Source: Streptomyces sp. TLI_053 (lineage in GTDB: Bacteria; Actinomycetota; Actinomycetes; Streptomycetales; Streptomycetaceae). From it: a stretch of DNA of 64,000 bases. The translations under genes were made by a program, and so were the position numbers. The DNA lies in assembly GCF_900105395.1 (NCBI RefSeq), contig NZ_LT629775.1:1116001-1180000 (forward strand), read 5' to 3'. Shown here one piece after another: positions 6,868-15,312 of the stretch. A model generated the notes under the pieces. It was not told where the DNA came from. It saw nothing but the letters and a program-made list of their open reading frames with translations, and searched no databases. Positions within the stretch are counted from its first letter, which is position 1. Each line of letters opens with the position of its first letter.

Positions 6868-8442
6868 TCAGAACCGGAGCGACCAGCTGTTGATCGTGCC
6901 CGGGAAGTAGCCGCCGACGTCGGTCACCCGCAGCCGCCAGACCCCGGCCGCCGTGTGCGCGGAGGCGTCCACACCGAACAGGCCGACGAAGTTCGAGTAG
7001 GCCTCGCCGATGTCGGTGTCGTGCAGCAGGAACGCCGCGCCGTCCGGGGCGACCAGTTCCACCTTGAGGTCGCCGCGCCACCAGTAGTCGATGTCCACGG
7101 CCACGTCCAGGTCGCGCGGGGCCTTCCCCGCGACGCCGGTGACGGTGACCGGGGAGACGAAGGTGCCCTTCCCGTCGAAGGTCACCGGCGCCGGCTGGGC
7201 GAACAGCGGGCCGCGCGGTCGGTTCGGCACCGTGCCGGTGTACAGCAGCCGGTCCGGGGAACCCTGGCCGAGCTCGCGCAGCGAACCGACGGTCGCCGCC
7301 GAGGTCAGGGCCGCGGACACCTGGGCGGGCGTGGCGGCCGGGTGGGACGACAGGTACAGCGCGGCGGCCCCCGCCGCGTGCGGGGCCGCCATCGAGGTGC
7401 CCGACATCTCGACCCCGAAACCACCGAGGTCGCTCACGTACCAGGCCGAGGTGATGGCCACACCGGGCGCGTAGAAGTCCACCAGCGGGCCGTAGTTGGA
7501 GAAGTACGCCTGGGTGTCGTCGCGGTCGGTCGCGCCGACGGTGATGGCGCTGGGCACCCGGGCCGGGGAGTGCTCGTTCGCGTCGACGCTCTGGTTGCCG
7601 GCCGCGACGGTGTAGGTCAGGCCCGTGGCGATCGAGCCCGCCACCGCCGCGTCCAGTGCCGGGTCGGGCTCGCTGCCGAGGCTCATGTTGACCACCGCCG
7701 GACGGACGGCGTGCCTGGTCACCCAGTCGATCCCGGCCACCACCTGCTCGGTGGTGCCCTCGCCGTCGTCGTTCAGCACCCGGACCGAGACGATCTTCGC
7801 GGCCTTGGCGACACCGAACGAACTGCTCGCCACCGTGCCCGCGACGTGCGTGCCGTGGCCGTAGCCGTCGTCCGCGACGTCGTCGCCGTCGATCGCGTCG
7901 TAGCCGTACGAGGCCCGCCCCTCGAACTCCTCCGAGGTGATCCGCACCCCGGTGTCGATGATGTACGCCGTCACCCCTGCGCCTGCGGTGTCCGGGTAGC
8001 TGTAGCGGTCGTCGTAGGGGAAGCGCCGCTGGTCGATCCGGTCCAGCCCCCAGGAGCCCGGCGAGGTCTGCACGCCGTCCGCCCGCACCCGGCGGTTCTG
8101 CGAGACGACCGCCACCGACGGGTCGGCGGCCAGCCGGCGCGCCTGCCGGGGCGTCAGCGCGGCCGAGAAGCCGGGCAGTGCCGCGTCGAAGCTACGGCGC
8201 ACCGTGCCGCCGTACGAGCGGGCCAGCGCCGCCGCCCTGTCCGCGAGCTGACTGCGCTGCGCGGCGGCCGGCTCGAGCACCACCAGATAGGTGCCGGGGA
8301 CGGCCTCCGAGGAGCCCTCTCCCTGCACGATCCCCTCGGGCGCCGCCGCCGAGGCGGGGAGCGCCCCACCGGCGCCGATCGACAGCGCGACGGCCGCGCC
8401 GAGCACCGCGCAGATCCTGCGCGGGCGTATTCCTGAGAACAC
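6868..8442 (-). CDS. Secreted subtilisin-like serine protease (S8) with C-terminal P domain
   Basis: A 524-residue secreted protease. Residues 1-33 are a Sec signal peptide and about 45-125 an I9-type inhibitor propeptide. The catalytic domain carries Asp163 (IIDTG), His196 (GHGTHVAGT), the oxyanion Asn283 (AAGNQ) and the nucleophile Ser350 (SGTSMAAPHAAG). The C-terminal ~110 residues form a P/Homo B domain (DLKVELVAPDG, WRLRVTDVGG, INSWSLRF), as in kexin-like proteases. Translation begins at GTG 8442 behind GGAGGGGG. It should fold outside the cell, remove its own propeptide, and degrade extracellular protein. Confidence 0.93.
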   Translation of the reverse strand: MFSGIRPRRICAVLGAAVALSIGAGGALPASAAAPEGIVQGEGSSEAVPGTYLVVLEPAAAQRSQLADRAAALARSYGGTVRRSFDAALPGFSAALTPRQARRLAADPSVAVVSQNRRVRADGVQTSPGSWGLDRIDQRRFPYDDRYSYPDTAGAGVTAYIIDTGVRITSEEFEGRASYGYDAIDGDDVADDGYGHGTHVAGTVASSSFGVAKAAKIVSVRVLNDDGEGTTEQVVAGIDWVTRHAVRPAVVNMSLGSEPDPALDAAVAGSIATGLTYTVAAGNQSVDANEHSPARVPSAITVGATDRDDTQAYFSNYGPLVDFYAPGVAITSAWYVSDLGGFGVEMSGTSMAAPHAAGAAALYLSSHPAATPAQVSAALTSAATVGSLRELGQGSPDRLLYTGTVPNRPRGPLFAQPAPVTFDGKGTFVSPVTVTGVAGKAPRDLDVAVDIDYWWRGDLKVELVAPDGAAFLLHDTDIGEAYSNFVGLFGVDASAHTAAGVWRLRVTDVGGYFPGTINSWSLRF

Positions 8443-8680
8443 CGTCCTACCCCCTCCGGTCCGAGGCCCGGAACCCGGCGCCTCGCTCCCCCAAATCCTG
8501 ACGCATCGTCAACCAACCGACAACGTAAAGAGGTTGTGCTTCGTCGGCGACCGAACCCGGACCCGGGCGGACCGGATGCGCACGGCGCTCCGGGACTGAC
8601 ACCGCGGCGGGCGGTGCGCTATGTTCCGTACGGAATCGCCCCGGTCGGGGCGGGTTGCCGACCGGGTGGGGGCAGGCAGC

Positions 8681-9442
8681 ATGGACAGCTCGCGCGACCG
8701 GACCGGGGCGGCGGGGCGGGCAAGACCCGGCACCGCCCCGGTCGTTCCCTTCGAACGCGGCCCGTTCACCGGGCTCGGCACCGACGACCTGCGGACCCTG
8801 CACGGCCTGGGCACCAGACGGGTCTACTCGCACAACGAGGCCCTGATGATCGAGGGCGAGCCCGGCGACCGGGTCGTCGTCCTGCTGAGCGGCTGGGTGA
8901 AGGTCGTGGCCGCCACCGAGGACGGCGGCGAGGCCCTGCTCGCCATCCGCCAGCCCGGCGAACTCGTCGGTGAACTGGCCGTCCTGGACGGCGAACCGCG
9001 CTCCGCCAGCGTGCTCGCCGTCCGCACCAGCACCACCAGGGAGATCGGCGCCGCCGCCTTCCTCGACTTCCTCGCCGACCGCCCCGCCGCCGCGCTCGCG
9101 CTGCAGCGCTCCGTCACCCGCAAACTCCGCCTGGCCACCCGCTACCGGATCGACGTCGGCCACGGCACCGGCCTCGCCCGGCTCGCCCGCACCCTGCTCA
9201 TCCTGCTCGACTCCTGCGGCGTGCCCACCGAACAGGGTTCGCGGATCGACATCCCGCTCAGTCACGCCGACCTGGCGGCGCTCGCCCGGCTGTCCGCCGC
9301 CAGCGTCGAACGCTCCCTGCGCACCCTCCGGGACCAGGGCGCCGTCCGCACCGGCTACCGCGGGCTCGTCGTCCGGGACCGCGCCCCGCTCGCCGCGGCG
9401 GCCGGACTCGCGCTCCCCGCCGACCGGGGCGGCCGGGCATGA
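8681..9442 (+). CDS. Crp/Fnr-family transcriptional regulator
   Basis: A 253-residue regulator. The N-terminal half is a cyclic-nucleotide-binding-like beta barrel with GDRVVVLLSGWVKVV and the phosphate-cassette region PGELVGELAVLDGEPRSASV; the usual R-(S/T)-A tip is present as RSAS. After a dimerisation helix comes a Crp-type HTH: DLAALARLSAASVERSLRTL. The ATG at 8681 (GGGGGCAGG upstream) is preferred over an in-frame ATG at 8621. The gene overlaps the next one by four bases (ATGA), so the two proteins are made together. The neighbour is cyclase-like, so a nucleotide ligand made or sensed by that protein is possible but unproven. Confidence 0.9.
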   Translation: MDSSRDRTGAAGRARPGTAPVVPFERGPFTGLGTDDLRTLHGLGTRRVYSHNEALMIEGEPGDRVVVLLSGWVKVVAATEDGGEALLAIRQPGELVGELAVLDGEPRSASVLAVRTSTTREIGAAAFLDFLADRPAAALALQRSVTRKLRLATRYRIDVGHGTGLARLARTLLILLDSCGVPTEQGSRIDIPLSHADLAALARLSAASVERSLRTLRDQGAVRTGYRGLVVRDRAPLAAAAGLALPADRGGRA

Positions 9443-10635
9443 GCGGCGCCCTCTCCCCCAGGCTGCGCCGGGTCGTCCTGGTCGTCGACATCGAGGCGTA
9501 CGGCGGCCGGCCCTACTGGGTGCAGCAGGCCGTCCAGGAGCGGCTGGACCGCGCCCTGGACCACGCCTGCGGGCGGGCCGGCGTCGACCGGGCGCGCTGC
9601 GAGGCCCAGGACCGGGGCGACGGGCAGCTGCTCCTGCTGCCGCCCGACGTCGACGAGGCCAAGGCGCTGCCCGGTCTCGTCCTCGGCCTGCGCGACGCCC
9701 TGCACACCCTCAACCGGGCACCCGGGACGGCGGGACGGCTCCGGGTCCGGGCTGCCCTCGCCCAGGGCGGGGTGCAGCGCGCCGCCCTGGGGTACGTGGC
9801 CCGCGCCGTGGAGACGGCCTGCCGACTGCTCGACTGCGAGCACGCCCGGTCCGCGCTCAAGGACACGCCGGACACCGATCTGGCGCTCGTGGTCACCGAC
9901 GACCTGTTCGCGGACGCCTTCGCTGCGGGCGCCGGCGGCCTCCCCGTGGACGACTTCACGAGCGTCACGGTGGCCGTCCCGGCGAAGCGCTTCAAGACGA
10001 AGGCCTGGCTCGGCACACCCCGGCACGGCGCGCTGGTGGTGCTCCCCCCGCCGTCCGCGCCCGGCACCCCGCGCCGGGACCGGCGCTCGGCGCTGCTGCG
10101 CGGCCTCGGCGACGCCGCCGCCGGGATCGCCCTCGGCGCGACCCCGCCGGCCCGCCACCACGACGACCCGCCGCCGCACCACGACGGGGACCCCGACGGG
10201 CACCACGGGCACCACGACCACGGGCACCAGGACCACGGCCGGCACGGCGGGGACGGGCACGGGCACGGCGACCACGACGGGGAGCACGGCCACGACGCGC
10301 ACGGCGGTGACCACGACGGCGGTGACCACGACGGCGGTGACCACGACGGCTACGGGGACGAGCCGCACGGGCGGCACGGCGGGCAGCACTCCCCCCACCA
10401 GGACGGGACGCCGCTCCACGAGGACACCTGGCACCACGACGGCTGGGGCACCGACGCCTGGTCCACCGACCCGCACCACCACGGCCCCCACCACGAGGAC
10501 ACCGGCACCCCGTACGGCGAGGACCACGGCGGCCACGACGGGCAGCACGGCGACCACCACGACCCCTTCGCCTCCCCGGACCACCCCGACCACGACCCCG
10601 GCGCCGGCCACTGGTGGCACGGCCCGCACCACTGA
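9439..10635 (+). CDS. Degenerate class III nucleotidyl-cyclase-like protein with His-rich tail
   Basis: A 398-residue protein of unusual build. Residues 10-200 align by motif with class III nucleotidyl cyclases: metal-binding Asp17 (VVDIEAYG) and Asp61 (RGDGQLLL) are kept, as are the LRVRAALAQGGV strand and an Arg in ETACRL. However, the transition-state Asn of the normal NxxxR motif is missing, so catalysis is doubtful. Residues 239-398 hold about 44 His with Asp and Gly, a probable metal-binding, disordered tail. The gene overlaps the Crp/Fnr gene as ATGA. I infer a nucleotide- or metal-sensing partner of that regulator. The tail remains in frame with fully G/C third positions. Confidence 0.75.
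   Translation: MSGALSPRLRRVVLVVDIEAYGGRPYWVQQAVQERLDRALDHACGRAGVDRARCEAQDRGDGQLLLLPPDVDEAKALPGLVLGLRDALHTLNRAPGTAGRLRVRAALAQGGVQRAALGYVARAVETACRLLDCEHARSALKDTPDTDLALVVTDDLFADAFAAGAGGLPVDDFTSVTVAVPAKRFKTKAWLGTPRHGALVVLPPPSAPGTPRRDRRSALLRGLGDAAAGIALGATPPARHHDDPPPHHDGDPDGHHGHHDHGHQDHGRHGGDGHGHGDHDGEHGHDAHGGDHDGGDHDGGDHDGYGDEPHGRHGGQHSPHQDGTPLHEDTWHHDGWGTDAWSTDPHHHGPHHEDTGTPYGEDHGGHDGQHGDHHDPFASPDHPDHDPGAGHWWHGPHH
10306..10350 (+). repeat. Three perfect 15-bp tandem repeats inside the His-rich tail
   Basis: The unit GGTGACCACGACGGC occurs three times without change and encodes the repeated pentapeptide GDHDG. It suggests that the tail grows by slippage. Confidence 0.9.
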
Positions 10636-10662
10636 GCGCCGGTCAGAACGCCCGGCCCCGGC

Positions 10663-10833
10663 TCACCAGCCGTCCTCGGCCGACCGGTCGTGGTCCGGAG
10701 CCGGGTCGGGCTCGTGGCCGTCGTCGCCGTGGTAGTAGTCGGACGGGGACTCGTAGGCGGTGTGGTCGGCGGCCTCGATGACGTCCTCGAGGTGGAGGCG
10801 GCCGTCGTCCCAGGTCCGGTCGGGGTCCGTCAT
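10663..10833 (-). CDS. Small acidic protein, last gene of the GTPase/Hsp70 operon
   Basis: A 56-residue, strongly acidic protein (start MTDPDRTWDDGRLHLED, end DHDRSAEDGW) rich in Asp, Glu, His and Tyr. No family was recognised. The ATG at 10833 overlaps the stop of the upstream dynamin-like gene (ATGA), which argues for a real, co-translated gene despite its size. A role as adaptor or cargo in the GTPase module is possible. Its His/Asp-rich composition resembles the tail of the convergent cyclase-like protein whose stop is only 27 bp away. Confidence 0.7.
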   Translation of the reverse strand: MTDPDRTWDDGRLHLEDVIEAADHTAYESPSDYYHGDDGHEPDPAPDHDRSAEDGW

Positions 10834-12317
10834 GGGGTTCCTTCCGGTGGAGTGGCGAAGTAGATGGCCTCGCACAGTTCTCGGGCGATCCGCGCGTACC
10901 GGCCGACGTCGCGCAGCGGGCCGTCCTCCAGGCGGCGCCAGTCGCGGGCGGCCCGCGCCGCCGCCCGGCGCAGTTCGGCGGGGGTGGTGTCCTCGGGCAG
11001 CCGGAGCCGGGCGGCCGGGGTGCGGCCGGTGGCGAGGGCGATCAGGGCCCCGCTCGCGTCCTGGTCGAGTTCGATCCGCCGGCCGGCCACGGCGGCCAGG
11101 GCGCGGGCGAGTTCGTGGCGGCGGAGCTCCGGGTGCCGGCGCAGCTCGCCGATCCGGGCGCGGGCCTGCCGGATCAGGTCGGCGGGGAGGTCCTCGCCGG
11201 TGCCCAGGGCCGCCTCGACGGCGCCGAGGGCCGCGGCCGAGCGCAGCACGTCGGCGGTGTCGACGAAGCGGCGGCCCAACTGCTCGACCACGGCCGCGAT
11301 GCCGGACGCGGCGCGGAACTCCGCCAGCAGCGCGGCGGCCCCGATCGGCCGCCCCTCGGCGCGGTGCCGGCGGGCGGCCGCGAGGGCGGTGTCGATGCCG
11401 TAGACGCCCAACAGGCCGAACAGCCGCTCGCGTTCGGCCCGGGTGAGTGTGCCGGTGTCCTGGTCGAGGAAGCGCCGGCCGGAGTAGAGGGCCCGGCGCA
11501 GTTCACCGGCGGGTGCGTCGGCGAGCCGGCGGACGAGCGCGGCGTCCGGTTCGGTGAAGTCGTCCCCGAGGGCGGTCTGGGCGAGCAGCCCGACCACCGG
11601 CAGGACCTCGTCGACGAGGCCGGCGAGCCGGCCGGCGTTGGTCGCGGCGACCTGCCGGGCGCGCGGCCAGGGGTCGCCGTGGCCCTCGCCGAGCAGGTCG
11701 ATCCGGCTGAGCACGCCGACGGCGTTGAGCGCGGTCATCCGGCCGTCGGCCTGGGCGCGCAGGGCGCCGAGGGCCTCGGCGTCGCCGGCGCCGGGGTGCG
11801 GCATGACGTAGATCATCGCGTCCGCGCGGGCGAGGGCGTCCAGCGCGGGCCCGTCGAGGCCGCTGAGCGAGTCCAGGCCGGGGGTGTCGACGAGTTCGCA
11901 GTCACCGACGGGGCGCAGTCCGGCGGCCTCGACCACCACCTCGGCGATCTGCTCGACGGGCAGGCCGAGGTCCCGGGGGTCGCGCGGCAGGCCGCCCGCC
12001 CGCCAGCGCGCGGTCCCGTCGCGGTGGCGGACCTGGATCCGGTTGAGCGGTCCGGGCCGGAACCAGGCCACCACGGTGGTGCACTCGGTGGCGGCGGACG
12101 CGGCGAGCCGGCGCCCGAGCAGGGCGTTCACCAGGGTGGACTTGCCCGCGTTCATCCGGCCGCCGACGGCGATCCGCAGGGCGCCGCCGGCCAGCCGCTC
12201 GCGGGCCGCCCGCACCGCCGCGGCGGGCGGTCCCGGGGGCAGCTGCTCCTCCAGCCCGGCGGTGAAATCGGCCACCAGCGGCGCGAGTCGGCCGCTCTGC
12301 GGCGGGGCGGCCGTCAT
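10830..12317 (-). CDS. Dynamin-like GTPase, soluble form
   Basis: A 495-residue GTPase of the dynamin/BDLP type. The P-loop GRMNAGKS is at 53-60, a switch-I Thr in TECTTVVAW near 77-86, the G3 motif DTPG at 144-147, and a G4-like SRID at 204-207 in place of TKxD. The C-terminal half is almost entirely helical (Arg/Ala/Leu-rich), as expected for neck and trunk helices. No transmembrane hairpin or paddle was seen. Both ends overlap neighbours as ATGA, so it is embedded in the operon. It may pair with the membrane-type dynamin encoded two genes upstream, as bacterial dynamins often work in pairs. Confidence 0.85.
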   Translation of the reverse strand: MTAAPPQSGRLAPLVADFTAGLEEQLPPGPPAAAVRAARERLAGGALRIAVGGRMNAGKSTLVNALLGRRLAASAATECTTVVAWFRPGPLNRIQVRHRDGTARWRAGGLPRDPRDLGLPVEQIAEVVVEAAGLRPVGDCELVDTPGLDSLSGLDGPALDALARADAMIYVMPHPGAGDAEALGALRAQADGRMTALNAVGVLSRIDLLGEGHGDPWPRARQVAATNAGRLAGLVDEVLPVVGLLAQTALGDDFTEPDAALVRRLADAPAGELRRALYSGRRFLDQDTGTLTRAERERLFGLLGVYGIDTALAAARRHRAEGRPIGAAALLAEFRAASGIAAVVEQLGRRFVDTADVLRSAAALGAVEAALGTGEDLPADLIRQARARIGELRRHPELRRHELARALAAVAGRRIELDQDASGALIALATGRTPAARLRLPEDTTPAELRRAAARAARDWRRLEDGPLRDVGRYARIARELCEAIYFATPPEGTP

Positions 12318-13258
12318 CGGGCGGCGGCCGAGACCGGTGCGTCCGCCGGGGGCACGGTGCCGCGCTGCTCGCTGTCCAGCAGCCGGGCCAGGCGGCGCGC
12401 CGGGCGGCCGAGCCGGGCCAGCTCGGCCTTCTCCTCCCGACCGACGCCCTCCCAGTACTTGAGCCGCTTGGCCGCGCTCTCCACCCCCTTGAACCAGGAG
12501 ACCATGCTGTCGATCCCGTTGGCCTCCTTGCGCAGGTCCTTGATCAGCGCCTTGGTCGACCCGAGGCTCTCGGCCACCTCCTCCGCCCGGTGGGTGAGCA
12601 GGGTGGACAGGCACCACAGGACGGGCACGGCGACGCCGCGCGTCGTCGTGCCGCAGGAGACGGCGACCGCCGTCCCGCGCACCCGGCCGCCACTGACGAG
12701 CAGTTCCTCCAGGGGGGCCGCCGCGGCCCGGGCGCGGGCCCAGTCGGCGGGGTCGGTGACCAGGTCGGCCTTGGTGTAGACGAGCACGACGGGCAGCGGT
12801 GCCGGCTGCTCGTCGACGGCCCGGTGCAGCAGTACCACGGTGCGGCGCACCTCGTCCTGGGACTCGGGGTCGGTGACCAGGCGCTGGGTGTCGGCGAAGA
12901 CGACCACCGCGTCCGCGTGGCGGAGCCGATCCAGCAGTTCGGCGGTCTCCGGGTCGTCGGCGGCCGAACCGGTGAGCGCCCCTCCCCGGTAGTCCGTCCA
13001 GTCGAAGCCGAGGACCTCGCGGCGGCCGAACTCGAGACCGGCCGACAGCTCCGTCCGCCGGGAGGACGGCGGCGGATAGACACCGCGCCCCAGCAGCTTG
13101 CCGGTGGTGGTGAGTTGACGGGCGAGGGTGGCGTCGGCGGTGACCAGCCGGAAGCCCTTGCGGCCGGCCGCGAGACGGGTGTACATCGCGGCGAGGTAAC
13201 TGCTCTTGCCCGCGCTGCTGTGGCCGAGGGCGACCAGCCGCAGTTGGGTGAGGTCCAT
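12314..13258 (-). CDS. Small TRAFAC-type GTPase C (GHSSAGKS / TDYRGG)
   Basis: A 314-residue GTPase. P-loop GHSSAGKS is at 12-19, followed by an unusual G3 motif in WTDYRGGAL (D-x-x-G at 89-92) and G4 TKAD at 162-165. The C-terminal ~80 residues are helical and basic. It is a clear paralogue of the GTPase encoded at 18122-19018: both share the TAD...(G/Y)RYP..., TDxRGGAL, and (T/P)DPE blocks. The shape recalls the double-GTPase families described in bacterial conflict and signalling clusters, but that assignment is from memory of motifs. It overlaps the downstream dynamin-like gene by 4 bp. Confidence 0.85.
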   Translation of the reverse strand: MDLTQLRLVALGHSSAGKSSYLAAMYTRLAAGRKGFRLVTADATLARQLTTTGKLLGRGVYPPPSSRRTELSAGLEFGRREVLGFDWTDYRGGALTGSAADDPETAELLDRLRHADAVVVFADTQRLVTDPESQDEVRRTVVLLHRAVDEQPAPLPVVLVYTKADLVTDPADWARARAAAAPLEELLVSGGRVRGTAVAVSCGTTTRGVAVPVLWCLSTLLTHRAEEVAESLGSTKALIKDLRKEANGIDSMVSWFKGVESAAKRLKYWEGVGREEKAELARLGRPARRLARLLDSEQRGTVPPADAPVSAAAR

Positions 13259-13263
13259 GGCGG

Positions 13264-15312
13264 TCAGCTCCGGTCCGGGTCGGGGCGGCCGGTGGCGGCC
13301 AGGCCGTGCGCGAGGGCGAGGCCCTCGTCGCGCAGGGTGGTGAGGGCGCCGATCCGGCGCTTGGTGCGGTCCCGGGCGGCGGCGAGTTCGGCGGCGGAGG
13401 CGGCCAGGTTGCGCCGGTGCTCGGCGAGTCGGCGTTCCAGCCGGAGCCGCTCGTCGGCGATCGCCCGGTCCAGCGCGAGGCCGAGCCGGTCGGCCAGTTC
13501 GTCGACGTGGTCGGTGATCTGCGCGGGAATCTCGGTGCTCAGCTCGGTCAGCACCCGGTTGAGGTGGCGGGTGGCGTCGCCGCGGACCCGGCCGAGTTCG
13601 GCGCGCTGGCGCCGGCGGCGGGTGAGGACGGCGAGCATCGCGTAGCTGGCCACCGCGGGCAGCAGCACGCTGCTGGTGAGCAGGCCGATCACGGTACCGA
13701 AGGTGGCGGCGGTGCCGACGCTCGGGATCACGTTCTCGATCATCCCGAGCGGGCCGCCGTCGCGGTGGGTGGAGTGCACCATCTCCGGGAGCAGGGTGCC
13801 GCGTTCGGCGCGGATGACGGCGCCCTCCTCGACGAGTGCCAGCTCGGCGCCGGGCCCGGGACCGCCGGCACCTCCGTCGGCGCGCCCGTCGGGGTTCCCG
13901 GTGTCGAGCACGGTGGAGCACTCGCGGCGGACGCGCTCCTCCAGGACGGCCAGACCGCGGCGGGCCGCGTTGTCCAGCTGCAGCCAGACCGCCTCCACCT
14001 GTGCCTCCAGCTCGGCCGGGAACTCCTCGGCCAGTGCGGCGGGTTCGGAGGTGGCGATCTTCGCCTCGGCGACCCTGCGGATGTCGTTGAGGCTGCGCCG
14101 GAAACCCAGCTGGAGGGTGTTCTTGAGGTCGCGGGAGCCGGTCGTCAGGGCCCGCCGCCACTGCGCGCTGTCCGGCTGGAGCAGCCGCAGCGCCTCCTCG
14201 GCCCGCTCGACCTCGGCGGCCAGGCCCGGTTCCTGCTGGAGCGACCGGAGCCGGAGTTCCTGCTCGGCCAGCGGCACCGCGAGCGCCGCGAGCGCGACGT
14301 GCACCACGTTGGCGAGCCGCAGCTCGGCGGCGCGGGCGGCGATCCGGCGGCGCAGCAGCGCCTTCAGCGGTTCGAAGCCGCTCTCCTCCAGGAGCTCGGC
14401 CGCCTCCTGGAGTTCGCCCGAGTCGGCGGCCGCGACGGCGTCCCGGCGGGCCCGGTTGCTGACCGGGAACCAGGGTGCCTCGGCGTGCCGCGGCGCGTGC
14501 CGGGCGAGCAGTTCGCGGTTGCGCTCGACGACCGCGGGCCAGGCGTCGTAGCTGTCGGTCTTGGTGAGCACGAACACCGTCTCGGCGGTGCGCTCGGTCG
14601 CCCGGCCGAGGAACTCCAGTTCGGAGCGGGTGAGTTCGCTGGATCCGTCGACCACGAACACCAGCGCGTCGGCGTTCTCCAGTGCGGCCAGGGCGAGTTC
14701 GGCGTGCCCGCCGACGAGACCGCCGACGCCGGGGGTGTCGACGAGTTCCAGTCCCGCGGCCAGCAGCGGGACGGGCAGCTCGACCTCGACGTGGTGGACG
14801 TCGAGTCGGCGCGGACGGCCGGTGCGGGGGTCGACGGCGGCGTACTCGGCGATCCGCTCCAGCGGGACCGGCTCGGCGCGCGGCGGGGCCTCCGGGGCGT
14901 CGCCGTCCGAGCGCAGGTGGGCGACGGCACGCGGGTGCTCGCCGTACCGGACGGCGATGTGGACTCCGGTGGCGACGTCGGCGTCGACCGGGAGCAGGTC
15001 CGGGACGCCGACCAGGCTGTTGATGGTGGAGCTCTTGCCGCGCTTCTTCTCGCCGACCACGACCAGGGTGGCGGCGCCGTCGGCGGCCCGGGCGGCCTCG
15101 TCGCGGAGGCGCCGGACGCCGTCGCCGGGGTGGGAGGCGGAGCCGTTGTCGGGGTCGGAGCCGTTGCCGTTGCTGCTGCCGTTGCTTCCCCCGCCGTCGG
15201 ACGGGGCCTCGGCGACGGCGGTGCGGGCGGCGCGTTCGAGGAGGTCGGCGGTGCGGGCCGCGAAGTCCAGCACGCGGGCCCGGGAGGGGGCTTCGGGGCG
15301 GGGCGGGGTCAT
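13264..15312 (-). CDS. Dynamin-like GTPase with membrane hairpin
   Basis: A 682-residue bacterial dynamin-like protein. P-loop GEKKRGKS is at 87-94, G3 DTPG at 192-195 and G4 TKTD at 250-253. A Ser/Asn/Gly/Asp-rich linker (residues 38-64) precedes the G domain. Long helices follow, and a hydrophobic hairpin at about 522-564 (two adjacent membrane-spanning stretches, LLTSSVLLPAVASYAMLAVL) is the likely membrane paddle. It ends in a basic coiled coil. The true start is the ATG at 15312, which overlaps the upstream stop; the much longer open frame is a shadow. It probably remodels or tethers membrane. Confidence 0.88.
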   Translation of the reverse strand: MTPPRPEAPSRARVLDFAARTADLLERAARTAVAEAPSDGGGSNGSSNGNGSDPDNGSASHPGDGVRRLRDEAARAADGAATLVVVGEKKRGKSSTINSLVGVPDLLPVDADVATGVHIAVRYGEHPRAVAHLRSDGDAPEAPPRAEPVPLERIAEYAAVDPRTGRPRRLDVHHVEVELPVPLLAAGLELVDTPGVGGLVGGHAELALAALENADALVFVVDGSSELTRSELEFLGRATERTAETVFVLTKTDSYDAWPAVVERNRELLARHAPRHAEAPWFPVSNRARRDAVAAADSGELQEAAELLEESGFEPLKALLRRRIAARAAELRLANVVHVALAALAVPLAEQELRLRSLQQEPGLAAEVERAEEALRLLQPDSAQWRRALTTGSRDLKNTLQLGFRRSLNDIRRVAEAKIATSEPAALAEEFPAELEAQVEAVWLQLDNAARRGLAVLEERVRRECSTVLDTGNPDGRADGGAGGPGPGAELALVEEGAVIRAERGTLLPEMVHSTHRDGGPLGMIENVIPSVGTAATFGTVIGLLTSSVLLPAVASYAMLAVLTRRRRQRAELGRVRGDATRHLNRVLTELSTEIPAQITDHVDELADRLGLALDRAIADERLRLERRLAEHRRNLAASAAELAAARDRTKRRIGALTTLRDEGLALAHGLAATGRPDPDRS

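Noticed and set aside
10130-10640. Frameshift as the source of the His-rich tail
   Set aside because: The frame keeps G/C third positions and A second positions (CAC, GAC) to the stop, and the repeats are 15 bp, preserving the frame.
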